64,000 bases of DNA from CAZEHS01 sp964424355 (GCA_964424355.1 CAYRIO010000011.1:1-64000), one strand, 5' to 3'. Counted from the first letter of the stretch, positions 51,987 to 60,554 are shown. Made by a program: numbers and translations. The notes: generated by a model not told the origin, from the letters alone.

Positions 51987-54482
51987 TCACCTATTCGATG
52001 CGGTCCCGTCCGCGGATTCTTCCTCCAGGATGGCGATCATGTGCTCCGTCAGGACAGGGTCGAACTGTATCCCCTGCATCTTCCGCAGCTCCTCAACCAC
52101 TTCCTCTACCGTCATCTTCTCTTTATAAGGTTTACCGCGGAGCATGACATCCACTGCATCTGCAATTGTCACAATCCGTGCAGCCAGCGGAATCTCCTGT
52201 TCCTTCAGGCCGCGGGGATACCCTGAACCATTGACCCATTCATGATGGGAAAGAACGGCCTGGGACAGATGAGCGTAATCCTGCATCAGCGCCACAATCC
52301 GGAATCCTACCTCGGGGTGGCTCCGCACCAAAGACCATTCAAGATCTGTCAAATGGCTGGTTTTGTTGAACAGCTCCTCCGGCATGGCTATTTTCCCGAT
52401 ATCGTGCAAATCACCCAGAAGTGCAATCTCCTCCAGCATCTCCTTATTCAGACTCAAGCGGCTGCCAATGGCGCAGCCCAACGCAGAAACCCGCTGGCAA
52501 TGCTCATAGGTCTCTATCCCTTTCTCATTAAGCAAAAATTTGAATTTATCCAGAAAATCCGCATGGGCAGCCCGGTTTTCCAGTAATTTGTCCCGATACA
52601 TCTTCTCCTCAGCGGACCGGACCACATGCTGCAGTGACAAAGATCCCCATTTCTTCACAGAATAGCCCAGTGCCAGGTGAAGAACCAGACCATGTGTTCC
52701 TTTCTCCTTGCAGCCCGCTTTTATCGTTTTAAATATCTCCAGAGCCTGAATCTCATCGGCATGGGGCACCAGAACGGCGTATTCGTCGCCACCCCATCGG
52801 CTGATTATCGCATTTTCCCCCACAGCAGCCTGAAGGCATACCGCCGCCCCCCTGAGCAGTTTATCCCCCCGTTCATGGCCAAAAGCGTCATTGGCCAGCT
52901 TCAGCCCATTGATGTCGGCTACAAAAATAGCAATAGGAAGATTCTCCGGCTTATCCAACGCCTCCAGCTGTTCCTCAAAATAGCGTCGGTTGAAAAGTCC
53001 TGTGAGCTTGTCATGATAACTGAGGTGGACCAGCTCTGACTCCAGCCGTTTTCTCTGCTCGATATCCAGCAGAATTCCAGCGAAGAGCGTGCAGCGGCCC
53101 CCCCGGTCCCATTCCAGACCATCGCCTTTGATCAGGAACCAGCGGTATTCCCCAGCCTCATTGGCAATCTGACATTCCATTTGAAAGCCCGTATCATTGT
53201 GTTGGCCATATTCTCCAAACAGCCTGATCATTTCTTCCCGATGCGCCGGACTGAAGCTGCCAAAAAACAGTTCCCCAGAAATCTCCGATGACTGGTCGCC
53301 CAAATCCAACAGGCTGAGGGTTTGATCATCTCCCCGAATCACATTCCGCTCTTGGTCGTACTCCCAGGTCCCTGCCATGGAGGAATCCAGAGCCAGTCGA
53401 ATACTGTGCCGTTCCCGCTGAAGCTGGATGGTATCCTCTGATATCCGCCGGAGAAGCCCATGGATCTTGCCAACCACGGAAAGATCCTCCTTGAACAGCA
53501 TCTGGTCGGGAAACTCCGAAAATTTTCTCAGCTTCGTATAATCGGAGATGTCATTCAGGAATTCCCCCAGCTTCTTGATGGGGTTCAGAATGAATGCATT
53601 GTTCAGCCACGATTGAAGCACCGTGATGCCTGCCACGGATACGAATGTGATCAGGACGATCATGGTCAGGATCTGCCTGCTCAAAACCCAAACCTGGTTG
53701 GAATTCATGATTTTGAGCCCCAGAACCGGTTCCCACCGGATATCCATCATATTCAGCCGCGCTGAGGCCCCATGCCCATCCGTCGTGAAATCTCCGATAG
53801 CCGCATGGAAGTATTCAGCTTTATCTATCGGGGTGAATTCTTTCCCCCGGCCCGGCTCCTCCCAGGTCACCTCGCACCCCAAAACATCTTCTATCCGCTC
53901 CAGCGTCTGGTGTTTAACCGGTCTCACCAAGGCCATGGATCCGTCAAAGATCGTTCCGGCAGTATCTGAAATGCGCGTGATGCTGATGAGGCAGGGAACG
54001 CCTTCCAGCAGGACAATCCCCTTGATCTCTTTATCCTTCATTTGACTTCCACGGATGATCCCGCTGTATTTATCCGCAAACGCCTGGGCATCCGATAGCG
54101 GCAGCGACACTACAGAATCCGGTGATTTCAGGCTGGTGAAGCCGCTGCGAATCAGCCCTTGGTTATCAAAATAGAGCATGTGGCTCACCTTCAGATTATC
54201 GAAGGTAGCCGCCGTAAAGGTTTCAGCCGCGTACGCCTCGGAACCGTTCTGATGATAATTCAGGGTATCATCCCAGTGGGCATAATCGCCGGTTATCTTC
54301 CCCATATCGTCCAACTCTGCGATGATCAGCTTTGTAATGGCGTTCCCCTGAGAATGAAGCAGCTCTTTTTCAATGGCAATGGTCTTTCCCATCAGAAGCC
54401 AATAGGAAAACAGGCCCGTGACAATAATCACTCCCAGGGCCAGGGCCGTCATCATGAGTTCCATGCGTCGTCTCAGGTTCAT
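51987..54482 (-). CDS. CHASE4-PAS-GGDEF-HD-GYP c-di-GMP signalling protein
   Basis: 831 residues: membrane helix (about 12-32), CHASE4-like sensor (GDYAHWDDTLNYHQ), second helix near 275-295, PAS domain (about 355-480), GGDEF-type domain with the variant loop GGDEY (RWGGDEYAVLV) and no RxxD I-site, then a complete HD-GYP domain: GDLHDIGKIAMPEELFNK, RSHPEVGF, LSHHEWVNGSGYPRGL. The HD-GYP part should hydrolyse c-di-GMP; the GGDEY domain may be weakly active or act as a GTP sensor. AGGAGGTG precedes the ATG. Diverges from the lar operon. Confidence 0.92.
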   Translation of the reverse strand: MNLRRRMELMMTALALGVIIVTGLFSYWLLMGKTIAIEKELLHSQGNAITKLIIAELDDMGKITGDYAHWDDTLNYHQNGSEAYAAETFTAATFDNLKVSHMLYFDNQGLIRSGFTSLKSPDSVVSLPLSDAQAFADKYSGIIRGSQMKDKEIKGIVLLEGVPCLISITRISDTAGTIFDGSMALVRPVKHQTLERIEDVLGCEVTWEEPGRGKEFTPIDKAEYFHAAIGDFTTDGHGASARLNMMDIRWEPVLGLKIMNSNQVWVLSRQILTMIVLITFVSVAGITVLQSWLNNAFILNPIKKLGEFLNDISDYTKLRKFSEFPDQMLFKEDLSVVGKIHGLLRRISEDTIQLQRERHSIRLALDSSMAGTWEYDQERNVIRGDDQTLSLLDLGDQSSEISGELFFGSFSPAHREEMIRLFGEYGQHNDTGFQMECQIANEAGEYRWFLIKGDGLEWDRGGRCTLFAGILLDIEQRKRLESELVHLSYHDKLTGLFNRRYFEEQLEALDKPENLPIAIFVADINGLKLANDAFGHERGDKLLRGAAVCLQAAVGENAIISRWGGDEYAVLVPHADEIQALEIFKTIKAGCKEKGTHGLVLHLALGYSVKKWGSLSLQHVVRSAEEKMYRDKLLENRAAHADFLDKFKFLLNEKGIETYEHCQRVSALGCAIGSRLSLNKEMLEEIALLGDLHDIGKIAMPEELFNKTSHLTDLEWSLVRSHPEVGFRIVALMQDYAHLSQAVLSHHEWVNGSGYPRGLKEQEIPLAARIVTIADAVDVMLRGKPYKEKMTVEEVVEELRKMQGIQFDPVLTEHMIAILEEESADGTASNR

Positions 54483-54578
54483 AAGCTCTTCACCTCCTGA
54501 AAATTTCCGGCGTACGGGAGGATCTCGCGCAATTCATACATATCCAAGAAAGCTGGATTTTAAACAAATTTCGCTTCC

Positions 54579-54607
54579 TTGACGACACCCTTGAAACTTG
54601 TTATCAT
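54579..54607 (+). promoter_or_regulatory. Promoter of the lar operon
   Basis: TTGACG (54579-54584) and TATCAT (54602-54607) are exactly 17 bases apart. The predicted start near 54614 gives a leader of about 155 bases. Confidence 0.7.
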
Positions 54608-54613
54608 TAGGCT

Positions 54614-54746
54614 GAAAAGGAATGCCAAGAAGGCATTCCGCCCGTTTAAGACGCAATTACCCGCACCTCTCGATGGAACCAGAAGTTCCAGACCACAGCC
54701 GGCAGATACCCACGAAGGGTCTTTTGATTGACCCTTCGTGGGTTTT
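54614..54746 (+). promoter_or_regulatory. Structured leader with terminator before larMN, candidate riboswitch of unidentified class
   Basis: The leader holds hairpin A (GGAATGCC-AAGAA-GGCATTCC, 54619-54639), hairpin B (TGGAAC-CAGAA-GTTCCA, 54674-54690) and a perfect 14-bp terminator stem (ACCCACGAAGGGTC, 54708-54721 with 54730-54743) followed by TTTATT, only about 20 bases before larMN. A terminator between promoter and first gene implies conditional readthrough. I could not match it to cobalamin, Moco or NiCo riboswitches. Nickel or a cofactor intermediate is a natural ligand guess. Confidence 0.6.
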
Positions 54747-54767
54747 ATTATGAAAGGAGCTTTACCC

Positions 54768-55802
54768 ATGCACATGGCAGACGCTTTGATTTCACCCGTT
54801 GTCGGAGTCACCCTCACCGCTGCGGCCGCAGGCCTGGGCGCTTGGTCGGTCCATCGGCTCCGGCAGGAAAACGATGATGAACGGATTCCACTGATGGGAG
54901 TGATGGGTGCCTTTGTCTTCACCGCCCAGATGATCAATTTTTCAATACCCGGCACCGGCTCCAGCGGTCATCTGGGAGGCGGCCTGCTGCTGGCTGCCCT
55001 CCTTGGGCCCCACGCCGCATTCCTGACCATTACCGCCATCCTGATCGTCCAGGCTTTTTTCTTTGGCGACGGCGGTCTTCTGGCCCTGGGCTGCAACATC
55101 CTCAACATGGGATTTTTCCCGTGCTTCATCGCCTGGCCCTTTATTTTCAAACCCTTGATGGGCAGCGGCGCCTCCAGGGGCAGAACCTTTACCGGGGCAT
55201 TAAGCGGTGCTGTCCTCAGTCTACAGGCCGGCGCTTTCTCCGTGGTCCTGGAAACCCTGTTTTCGGGGCGTACGGAGCTGCCCTTCGGAACGTTTACCCT
55301 GATGATGCAGCCGATTCACCTGGCCATCGGGATTGTTGAGGGGCTTGTCACTGCAGCGATCGTCCTTTTCATGTTGGATCACCGCCCGGAAACACTTCAG
55401 GGCATGCGTGCTTCTGCTCCAGCCTCTCCACGACTGCGTCGAAAATCAGCCGTCGTCATGGTCCTGCTGACCCTGATTATCGCCGCGGTCCTTTCCAGCT
55501 TTGCCTCCAGCGCTCCGGACGGACTGGAATGGTCCATGCTCAAAACGGCTGGCGCGGACCGGTTGGCAGCCCAAGGCCCCCTTTATGAGGTCACCGCGTC
55601 ACTTCAGCATCTGACAGCTTTCTTTCCGGATTACCACTTCAAAACCGCTGATCAGTCCCATCCAACAGGGCTGATCGATCCCGGAACAGCAGCCTCCGGC
55701 CTAGTGGGCGGGGCCGTCACCCTGTTGTTCCTCAGCGCCGTCAGCGCAGTCCTGCTCCGCAGGCGCAGGCGCCCGGCTAAAAAGACCTCGGAGCTCCTTT
55801 GA
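54768..55802 (+). CDS. larMN: Nickel ECF transporter substrate-specific subunit (CbiM/NikM-NikN fusion)
   Basis: 344 residues from ATG at 54768 (AAGGAG eight bases upstream). It begins MHMADALISPVVG; in this family the free N-terminus and H2 bind Ni2+ or Co2+. Six or seven membrane helices of the CbiM type fill about 1-215; then a C-terminal NikN/PDGLE part with the diagnostic SAPDGLEWS (about residue 250) and a last helix. Such fusions form the specificity unit of nickel importers. Position in front of larQ, larO, larE, larB and larC shows it serves nickel-pincer cofactor synthesis. Confidence 0.9.
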   Translation: MHMADALISPVVGVTLTAAAAGLGAWSVHRLRQENDDERIPLMGVMGAFVFTAQMINFSIPGTGSSGHLGGGLLLAALLGPHAAFLTITAILIVQAFFFGDGGLLALGCNILNMGFFPCFIAWPFIFKPLMGSGASRGRTFTGALSGAVLSLQAGAFSVVLETLFSGRTELPFGTFTLMMQPIHLAIGIVEGLVTAAIVLFMLDHRPETLQGMRASAPASPRLRRKSAVVMVLLTLIIAAVLSSFASSAPDGLEWSMLKTAGADRLAAQGPLYEVTASLQHLTAFFPDYHFKTADQSHPTGLIDPGTAASGLVGGAVTLLFLSAVSAVLLRRRRRPAKKTSELL

Positions 55803-56611
55803 TTACCCCTGCCGAGGCGCAAAGCCGGATCCGCTTTCTGGATGAATCCGCACAGAACAATACAGTGCTGCATGGATTGAATCCCTTTGTCACCCTGATG
55901 GTGACCCTTCTTTTTATCTTCTCTGTGGTTTCTTTTGATAAATACGCCTTTTCCGCGTTGCTTCCCTTTGCGCTGTTCCCGCTGTATACGACTTTGGTGG
56001 GAGAAATCCCCCTAAAAGTCCTGGGGGTATGGCTGAAGGCTTCACTTCCCCTGCTGATCGGACTGGGTCTCCTGAATCCATTTCTGGATACCCGGCAGAT
56101 CCTGATTTTGCCCCATGTCTCGATCTCAGCCGGATGGGTTTCGTATCTGAGCCTGCTGGCAAAAGGGGGGCTCACAATCACCGCGTCTTTGGGCCTCATT
56201 GCCGTTACGGGACTGCCTCGCCTGGGGCTGGCCCTCAGACGCCTCGGCTTCCCCCGGATCATGGTGCTGCAGCTCCTGCTGATGGGACGCTATACCACCC
56301 TGCTGTTGGAAGAAGGCAACCGGATTCTGGAGGCCTGGCAGCTGAGAGCGCCGGGTCAAAAAGGCCTGCCGCCGTCTGTATGGGGGCCCCTGATGGGACA
56401 ATGGCTCATGCGTTCCCTGGACCGCTCCCACCGGATTTATCAAGCCATGAAGCTCCGGGGCTTCTCCGGGGAATACCCGCAGCCCCCCCTTCCGTCACTG
56501 ACACCCCGCGATTGGGGCCATCTGCTTTTCTGGACCACCTACTTTCTCATCAACCGGGCAGTGAATCTGCCCCAACTCTTAGGACACCTGCTTACCGGAG
56601 GCCTTTCATGA
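55799..56611 (+). CDS. larQ: ECF transporter T component for nickel (CbiQ-like)
   Basis: 270 residues from TTG at 55799, which overlaps the larMN stop (TTGA) with GGAGC just upstream. Five or so membrane helices with the EcfT coupling-helix motif near EAWQLRAPGQKG and a second Ala-Arg-Gly-like YQAMKLRGFSG. It couples the ATPase to the substrate-binding subunit. Its end overlaps the ATPase gene by four bases. Confidence 0.9.
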   Translation: MITPAEAQSRIRFLDESAQNNTVLHGLNPFVTLMVTLLFIFSVVSFDKYAFSALLPFALFPLYTTLVGEIPLKVLGVWLKASLPLLIGLGLLNPFLDTRQILILPHVSISAGWVSYLSLLAKGGLTITASLGLIAVTGLPRLGLALRRLGFPRIMVLQLLLMGRYTTLLLEEGNRILEAWQLRAPGQKGLPPSVWGPLMGQWLMRSLDRSHRIYQAMKLRGFSGEYPQPPLPSLTPRDWGHLLFWTTYFLINRAVNLPQLLGHLLTGGLS

Positions 56612-57339
56612 CGACACCCATCATTCAGTTGAAGCAGGCCGGCTGTATCTATCCCGATGGCCACCGCGCCCTGCGCAACCTGGATCTTTCTGTTTATCCC
56701 GGTCAGCGGGTGGGGCTTGTCGGCGCCAACGGCGCTGGAAAAACCACACTGCTCTCCCTGTTGACCGGCCTGCTGCTCCCCAAGGAAGGATCCGTCATCA
56801 TCGGCGGTGATACGCTTACCGCCGCCAATCTGGAAGCCGCCCGCCGCCGATTGGGCTTTGTTTTCCAGAACCCCGATGACCAGCTGTTCATGCCCACGGT
56901 TCAGGAGGATGTGGCCTTTGGCCCCAGGGCCGCCAAACTTCCGGAAGCCGAAGTGACAGCCCGTGTTCTAAGTGCACTGGAACAGACTGGAATCCTTCAT
57001 TTAAAGGAACGCTTCACCTGGAAGCTTTCCGGAGGAGAAAAACGCTCTGCCGCCATTGCCTCCGTCCTTGCCTGTTCACCGGAATTTCTGATTCTGGATG
57101 AACCGACCGCCGGTCTGGATCCACGGTCCCGCCGGATGCTGATGGGCCTGCTGTCCGATATGCCCCAAGGCTGCCTCATCGCTTCCCATGATATGGATTT
57201 AGTGTTGGGACTTTGCCAAAGGACTGTTATACTGAAAGCAGGTGAAATTGCTGCCGACGGCCCCACCCAAGAACTTCTGCGGGACAGGATCCTCTTGGAG
57301 TCTTGCGGGTTGGAGCTGCCGCTGTCATTACAAATATGA
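56608..57339 (+). CDS. larO: ECF transporter ATPase for nickel (CbiO-like)
   Basis: 243 residues from ATG at 56608 (GGAGG upstream, ATGA overlap with larQ). Walker A GANGAGKTTL, Q-loop FQNPDDQLF, signature LSGGEKR, Walker B LILDEPTAGLD, H-loop ASHDMD. One ATPase gene is present, so it probably forms a homodimer. It powers nickel uptake with LarMN and LarQ. In L. plantarum the equivalent Q and O parts are described as LarQO; here they are separate genes. Confidence 0.93.
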   Translation: MTTPIIQLKQAGCIYPDGHRALRNLDLSVYPGQRVGLVGANGAGKTTLLSLLTGLLLPKEGSVIIGGDTLTAANLEAARRRLGFVFQNPDDQLFMPTVQEDVAFGPRAAKLPEAEVTARVLSALEQTGILHLKERFTWKLSGGEKRSAAIASVLACSPEFLILDEPTAGLDPRSRRMLMGLLSDMPQGCLIASHDMDLVLGLCQRTVILKAGEIAADGPTQELLRDRILLESCGLELPLSLQI

Positions 57340-57350
57340 TTGGAGGCCCT

Positions 57351-58175
57351 ATGACTGCCCCTAAAATCACAAAAGAAACCCTGGTTGATTTTCTTAAACG
57401 GTATGACTCCATATGCGTTGCCTATTCCGGCGGTGTGGATAGCACCCTGTTGCTCAGTGTCGCTGCCCAGGCGCTCCCTGGCCATGTCACTGCGGTAATC
57501 GGCACCGGCGATTTTGTGCCGGAGCAGGAAACCCGGGAGGCCATTGCCTTTTGTCGAAGCCTGAGCATCGAACCGATCATCATCCCTGTGGACTTTCTCG
57601 GCAATCCGCTGGTTGCAGGGAACTCGACTGACCGATGCTATCATTGCAAGCATATGATTTTCGGAGAAATTCTGAAGGTTGCCCAAGACCGGGGAATCGC
57701 CGTGGTGATGGATGGCACTAATATTGATGATCTCAGCGATTACCGCCCGGGCCTTCGGGCGCTGAAGGTCCTGAATATCGTCAGCCCCTTTGTTGAAGTG
57801 GGCCTCACTAAAACCATGATCCGGGAACTCTCTCAGGCAGACAACCTGCCTACTTGGAACAAACCGGCTCTTTCCTGCATCGCCTCCCGGGTCCCCACCG
57901 GGGAACCCCTCCGAAAAGAAGATCTCAAGGCCATTGAGCTGGGAGAAGAACTTCTCAGCAGCCTGGGACTCCGCCAATACCGTTTACGGACCCATAAGGA
58001 GGTTGCCCGGATCGAGGTGCATCCGGACGATTTCCCCATCGTGCTGGCCCATCGCAAGCAAATCATCAGCGAGCTGAAAATACTTGGCTTCAGATATGTT
58101 TCAATGGATCTGGAAGGGTATAAGACAGGTAATATGAATCAGAGCGAATCCTCGAACCCAACTAATCGCATCTAG
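57351..58175 (+). CDS. larE: LarE sulfur-insertase of nickel-pincer cofactor synthesis
   Basis: 274 residues from ATG at 57351 (GGAGG upstream). PP-loop AYSGGVDSTLLL (24-35) binds ATP for adenylation of the substrate. Cysteines C96 and C99 (RCYHCK) and C176 (ALSCIASR) are present; C176 is at the position of the sacrificial cysteine known in Lactobacillus LarE, while three-cysteine LarE proteins can hold a 4Fe-4S cluster and act catalytically. LarE turns the carboxylates of P2CMN to thiocarboxylates. Which sulfur chemistry is used here is open. Confidence 0.93.
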   Translation: MTAPKITKETLVDFLKRYDSICVAYSGGVDSTLLLSVAAQALPGHVTAVIGTGDFVPEQETREAIAFCRSLSIEPIIIPVDFLGNPLVAGNSTDRCYHCKHMIFGEILKVAQDRGIAVVMDGTNIDDLSDYRPGLRALKVLNIVSPFVEVGLTKTMIRELSQADNLPTWNKPALSCIASRVPTGEPLRKEDLKAIELGEELLSSLGLRQYRLRTHKEVARIEVHPDDFPIVLAHRKQIISELKILGFRYVSMDLEGYKTGNMNQSESSNPTNRI

Positions 58176-58185
58176 GAGAAAAACT

Positions 58186-58953
58186 ATGCATCAGGACCAA
58201 CTGATCACCCTGCTAAAAAACGTTCAAACCGGTGAGCTGTCCGTGGACAGCGCTTTGGAGAGCTTGAAAAATCTGCCCTTCGAAGACCTGGACTACGCCA
58301 AAGTCGATCATCACCGAGAGCTGCGGAGCGGATTCCCTGAGGTGATCTTTTGTCCGGGAAAAAGCCTGGCCCAGATCACCGGCATCACAGAAAAGCTGAT
58401 GCTGCGCAGCGAAGGCAGTATTCTGGCTTCAAGGGCCACCCTGGAAATCTATGAAAGCATTCAAAAAATTGCCCCTGATGCCATCTGGCATGAGGCGGCC
58501 CGTATTGTGCAGATCCCCCGAAAAAAGGCAGACCCTCTTCCCAAAACCGTTCTGATAGTCACCGCCGGCACCTCGGATATTCCCGTGGCCGAAGAAGCCG
58601 CTGTAACCGCCGAAGCCATGGGCAACCCCGTCAAACGGCTTTACGATGTGGGCGTTGCCGGTCTTCACCGTCTGCTGGCCCATAAAGGTACCCTGGACGA
58701 TGCCGGCATCATCATCGTTGTGGCGGGTATGGAAGGCGCCTTGGCCAGTGTCGTGGGCGGCCTTGCCAATCAACCGGTGATCGCGGTCCCCACCAGCGTT
58801 GGCTACGGCAGCAGCTTCGGGGGCATCACCGCCCTGCTTTCCATGCTGAACAGCTGTGCCAACGGCATTGGGGTCATGAATATCGACAACGGCTACGGGG
58901 CAGCCTGCATGGCAACCCGGATCAATCGACTGATGCGACAGGAGGTCCTATGA
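58186..58953 (+). CDS. larB: LarB, nickel-pincer nucleotide carboxylase/hydrolase
   Basis: 255 residues. An N-terminal helical part (about 1-85, LDYAKVDHHRELRSGFPEVIFC) is followed by a PurE-like domain (TAGTSDIPVAEEAAVTAEAMG … VPTSVGYGSSFGGITALLSMLNSCANGIGVMNIDNG). LarB carboxylates nicotinic acid adenine dinucleotide and cleaves its phosphoanhydride to start the pathway. AGGAG precedes the ATG. Its stop overlaps the larC start by four bases. Confidence 0.95.
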   Translation: MHQDQLITLLKNVQTGELSVDSALESLKNLPFEDLDYAKVDHHRELRSGFPEVIFCPGKSLAQITGITEKLMLRSEGSILASRATLEIYESIQKIAPDAIWHEAARIVQIPRKKADPLPKTVLIVTAGTSDIPVAEEAAVTAEAMGNPVKRLYDVGVAGLHRLLAHKGTLDDAGIIIVVAGMEGALASVVGGLANQPVIAVPTSVGYGSSFGGITALLSMLNSCANGIGVMNIDNGYGAACMATRINRLMRQEVL

Positions 58954-60320
58954 AAATACTCTATTTTGACTGTTTTGCCGGAATCAGCGGCGATATGGCC
59001 ATTGGTGCCATGATCGACCTGGGTGTCGATCCGCAGTGGCTCTCCCAAGAGCTTGCCAAACTGAATCTCCCGGGGTATCGTTTGGAAATCGGCCCGGATG
59101 AGAAGAAAGGCATCAGCGGCACCCGATTCAGTGTTGTCCTGACCGACAGCCAAGGGCTGGAAACTGATGACCCCGGTCTCCTGGGGGGCGGCCACGAGCA
59201 TCCGCATGAGCATGAACATCCCCATGAAAAGGAATGCAACCACCACGACCACAAACATGAGCACAACCATCATCACGGCCATGGCCATAAGCATGAACAT
59301 CCCCATGGCCATGAGCATCCCCACACCCACGACCATGGGGAAGACCCTACCCATTCACACGACGGCGACCACCGCTCTTACACCGCAATCCGGCAAGTGA
59401 TTCTGGATAGCAGCCTGGAGGACGAAGCCAAGGGAACCGCTTTGCGGATTTTCCACCGGATCGCCCGGGCCGAGGCCAAGGTTCATGGAAAAACCCTTGA
59501 AACTGTTCATTTTCATGAAGTCGGCGCTGTCGATTCCATCGTGGATATCGTCGGCGTGGCGCTGTGTCTTCAGGCGTTGGCCGTCGACAGGATCTATTGT
59601 TCCCCTGTTCATGCCGGCAGCGGCTTTATCAAGTGCGCCCACGGCTTCATGCCCGTACCGGCCCCAGCTACACTGGAAATTTTCACAGAAAGTGAACTCC
59701 GCCCCTATGCCACTCACCTCAAAGGGGAGTTCACCACACCTACCGGGGCCGCTATCTTGGCAGAAATCGCCATCCCGCTGGACGGCCTTCCCGCCGCAAA
59801 GGTCTTGAAAACCGGCTACGGTGCCGGGACCAAGGATTTTGAAATTCCAAACATGCTGCGGCTGATCCTGGCGGAACACCCCGATGAGCCTGCCCATCCG
59901 ATATGGGTCCTTGAAGCCAACATGGACGACATCACCGGCGAAGTCCTGGGATATACCCTGGAAAAGCTGATGGCCGCCGGAGCTCTGGACGCCTACCATA
60001 CCCCCATACAGATGAAAAAGAATCGGCCTGGCACCCTGCTGACGGTCCTTTGCACCCCAGATCACCGCGCCGCTTTGGAAGCCCTGATCCTGAAGGAAAC
60101 CACTACCCTGGGCCTTCGCCGCCATGCCGTGGACCGCACCGCTATGCACCGCCACAGCGACACGGTGCAAACCCCCTGGGGGGCAGTCAGAGTCAAAGTG
60201 GCCACCTGGCAGGAAATCGAAAAGATTGCGCCTGAATATGAGGACTGCCGCCGAATTGCAGAAGAGCACGGCATTTCCTTGCGGGAAGTGATGGAAACGG
60301 TCATGAATCAAGTGAAATAG
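58950..60320 (+). CDS. larC: LarC nickel insertase, single-frame with a histidine-rich insert
   Basis: 456 residues. It starts MKILYFDCFAGISGDMAIGAM, typical of LarC (DUF111). An insert at about residues 80-142 (nt 59190-59375) has some 29 histidines in HEHPHEHEHPHE- and HHHGHGHKHEH-like runs and likely stores or delivers Ni2+. The C-terminal half carries LEANMDDITGEVLGYTLEKL. LarC inserts nickel with CTP use to finish the cofactor. In some bacteria larC is split and joined by a frameshift; here it is one intact frame. Terminator follows. Confidence 0.95.
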   Translation: MKILYFDCFAGISGDMAIGAMIDLGVDPQWLSQELAKLNLPGYRLEIGPDEKKGISGTRFSVVLTDSQGLETDDPGLLGGGHEHPHEHEHPHEKECNHHDHKHEHNHHHGHGHKHEHPHGHEHPHTHDHGEDPTHSHDGDHRSYTAIRQVILDSSLEDEAKGTALRIFHRIARAEAKVHGKTLETVHFHEVGAVDSIVDIVGVALCLQALAVDRIYCSPVHAGSGFIKCAHGFMPVPAPATLEIFTESELRPYATHLKGEFTTPTGAAILAEIAIPLDGLPAAKVLKTGYGAGTKDFEIPNMLRLILAEHPDEPAHPIWVLEANMDDITGEVLGYTLEKLMAAGALDAYHTPIQMKKNRPGTLLTVLCTPDHRAALEALILKETTTLGLRRHAVDRTAMHRHSDTVQTPWGAVRVKVATWQEIEKIAPEYEDCRRIAEEHGISLREVMETVMNQVK

Positions 60321-60326
60321 CAAAAG

Positions 60327-60385
60327 AGGGGCCGTCTCTAATAGGAATATATTTCTATTAGAGACGGCCCCTTGTGATTTTTTTG
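60327..60385. terminator. Strong terminator after larC
   Basis: An 18-bp perfect stem (AGGGGCCGTCTCTAATAG, 60327-60344 with 60355-60372), 10-nt loop, then TTGTGATTTTTTT. Minus-strand T-rich flank also allows use by the convergent gene. Confidence 0.88.
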
Positions 60386-60389
60386 CGTT

Positions 60390-60550
60390 TGTCTTCGGCC
60401 TCAAGAGGCATTAGAGAAATCCACCAAATCAAAGATTTGGGCATCCTGCTTAACGATGGCAAGGCGTGGCGACCTCTCCCTTAAAAACGATGTAGTAATT
60501 GCAACCTCCTCTATCCACTTTTTTCAAAGACTTTTGAGACAGCCGCTTTG
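60390..60550. other. Structured intergenic element, possible mobile-element remnant or RNA
   Basis: No supported gene. Hairpins GCCTC-AA-GAGGC (near 60396) and CCAAATC-AAA-GATTTGG (near 60423-60439) occur in an ordered block that ends with CTTTTGAGACAGCCGC near 60535-60550. That end is an imperfect inverted copy of the GGGGCCGTCTCTAATAG arm at 60328-60344, so 60328-60550 could be a small element with terminal inverted repeats. On the minus strand a 22-codon frame ends in FKGEVATPCHR, which may be chance. Confidence 0.35.
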
Positions 60551-60554
60551 CGTT

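Noticed and set aside
54614..54746. Cobalamin, Moco or NiCo riboswitch before larMN
   Set aside because: The conserved cobalamin box, the Moco core and the GGACAG-type NiCo elements were looked for and not found; left as an unidentified leader.
56029..56607. N-terminal extension of the nickel ATPase
   Set aside because: The frame is open upstream only because it overlaps larQ in another frame; ATG at 56608 has a ribosome site and overlaps the larQ stop as expected.
60390..60550. Lysine riboswitch, suggested by ATAGAGG and GCCGAAG on the minus strand
   Set aside because: The order and spacing of L-box elements do not fit, and nothing lies downstream on that strand except the convergent larC.
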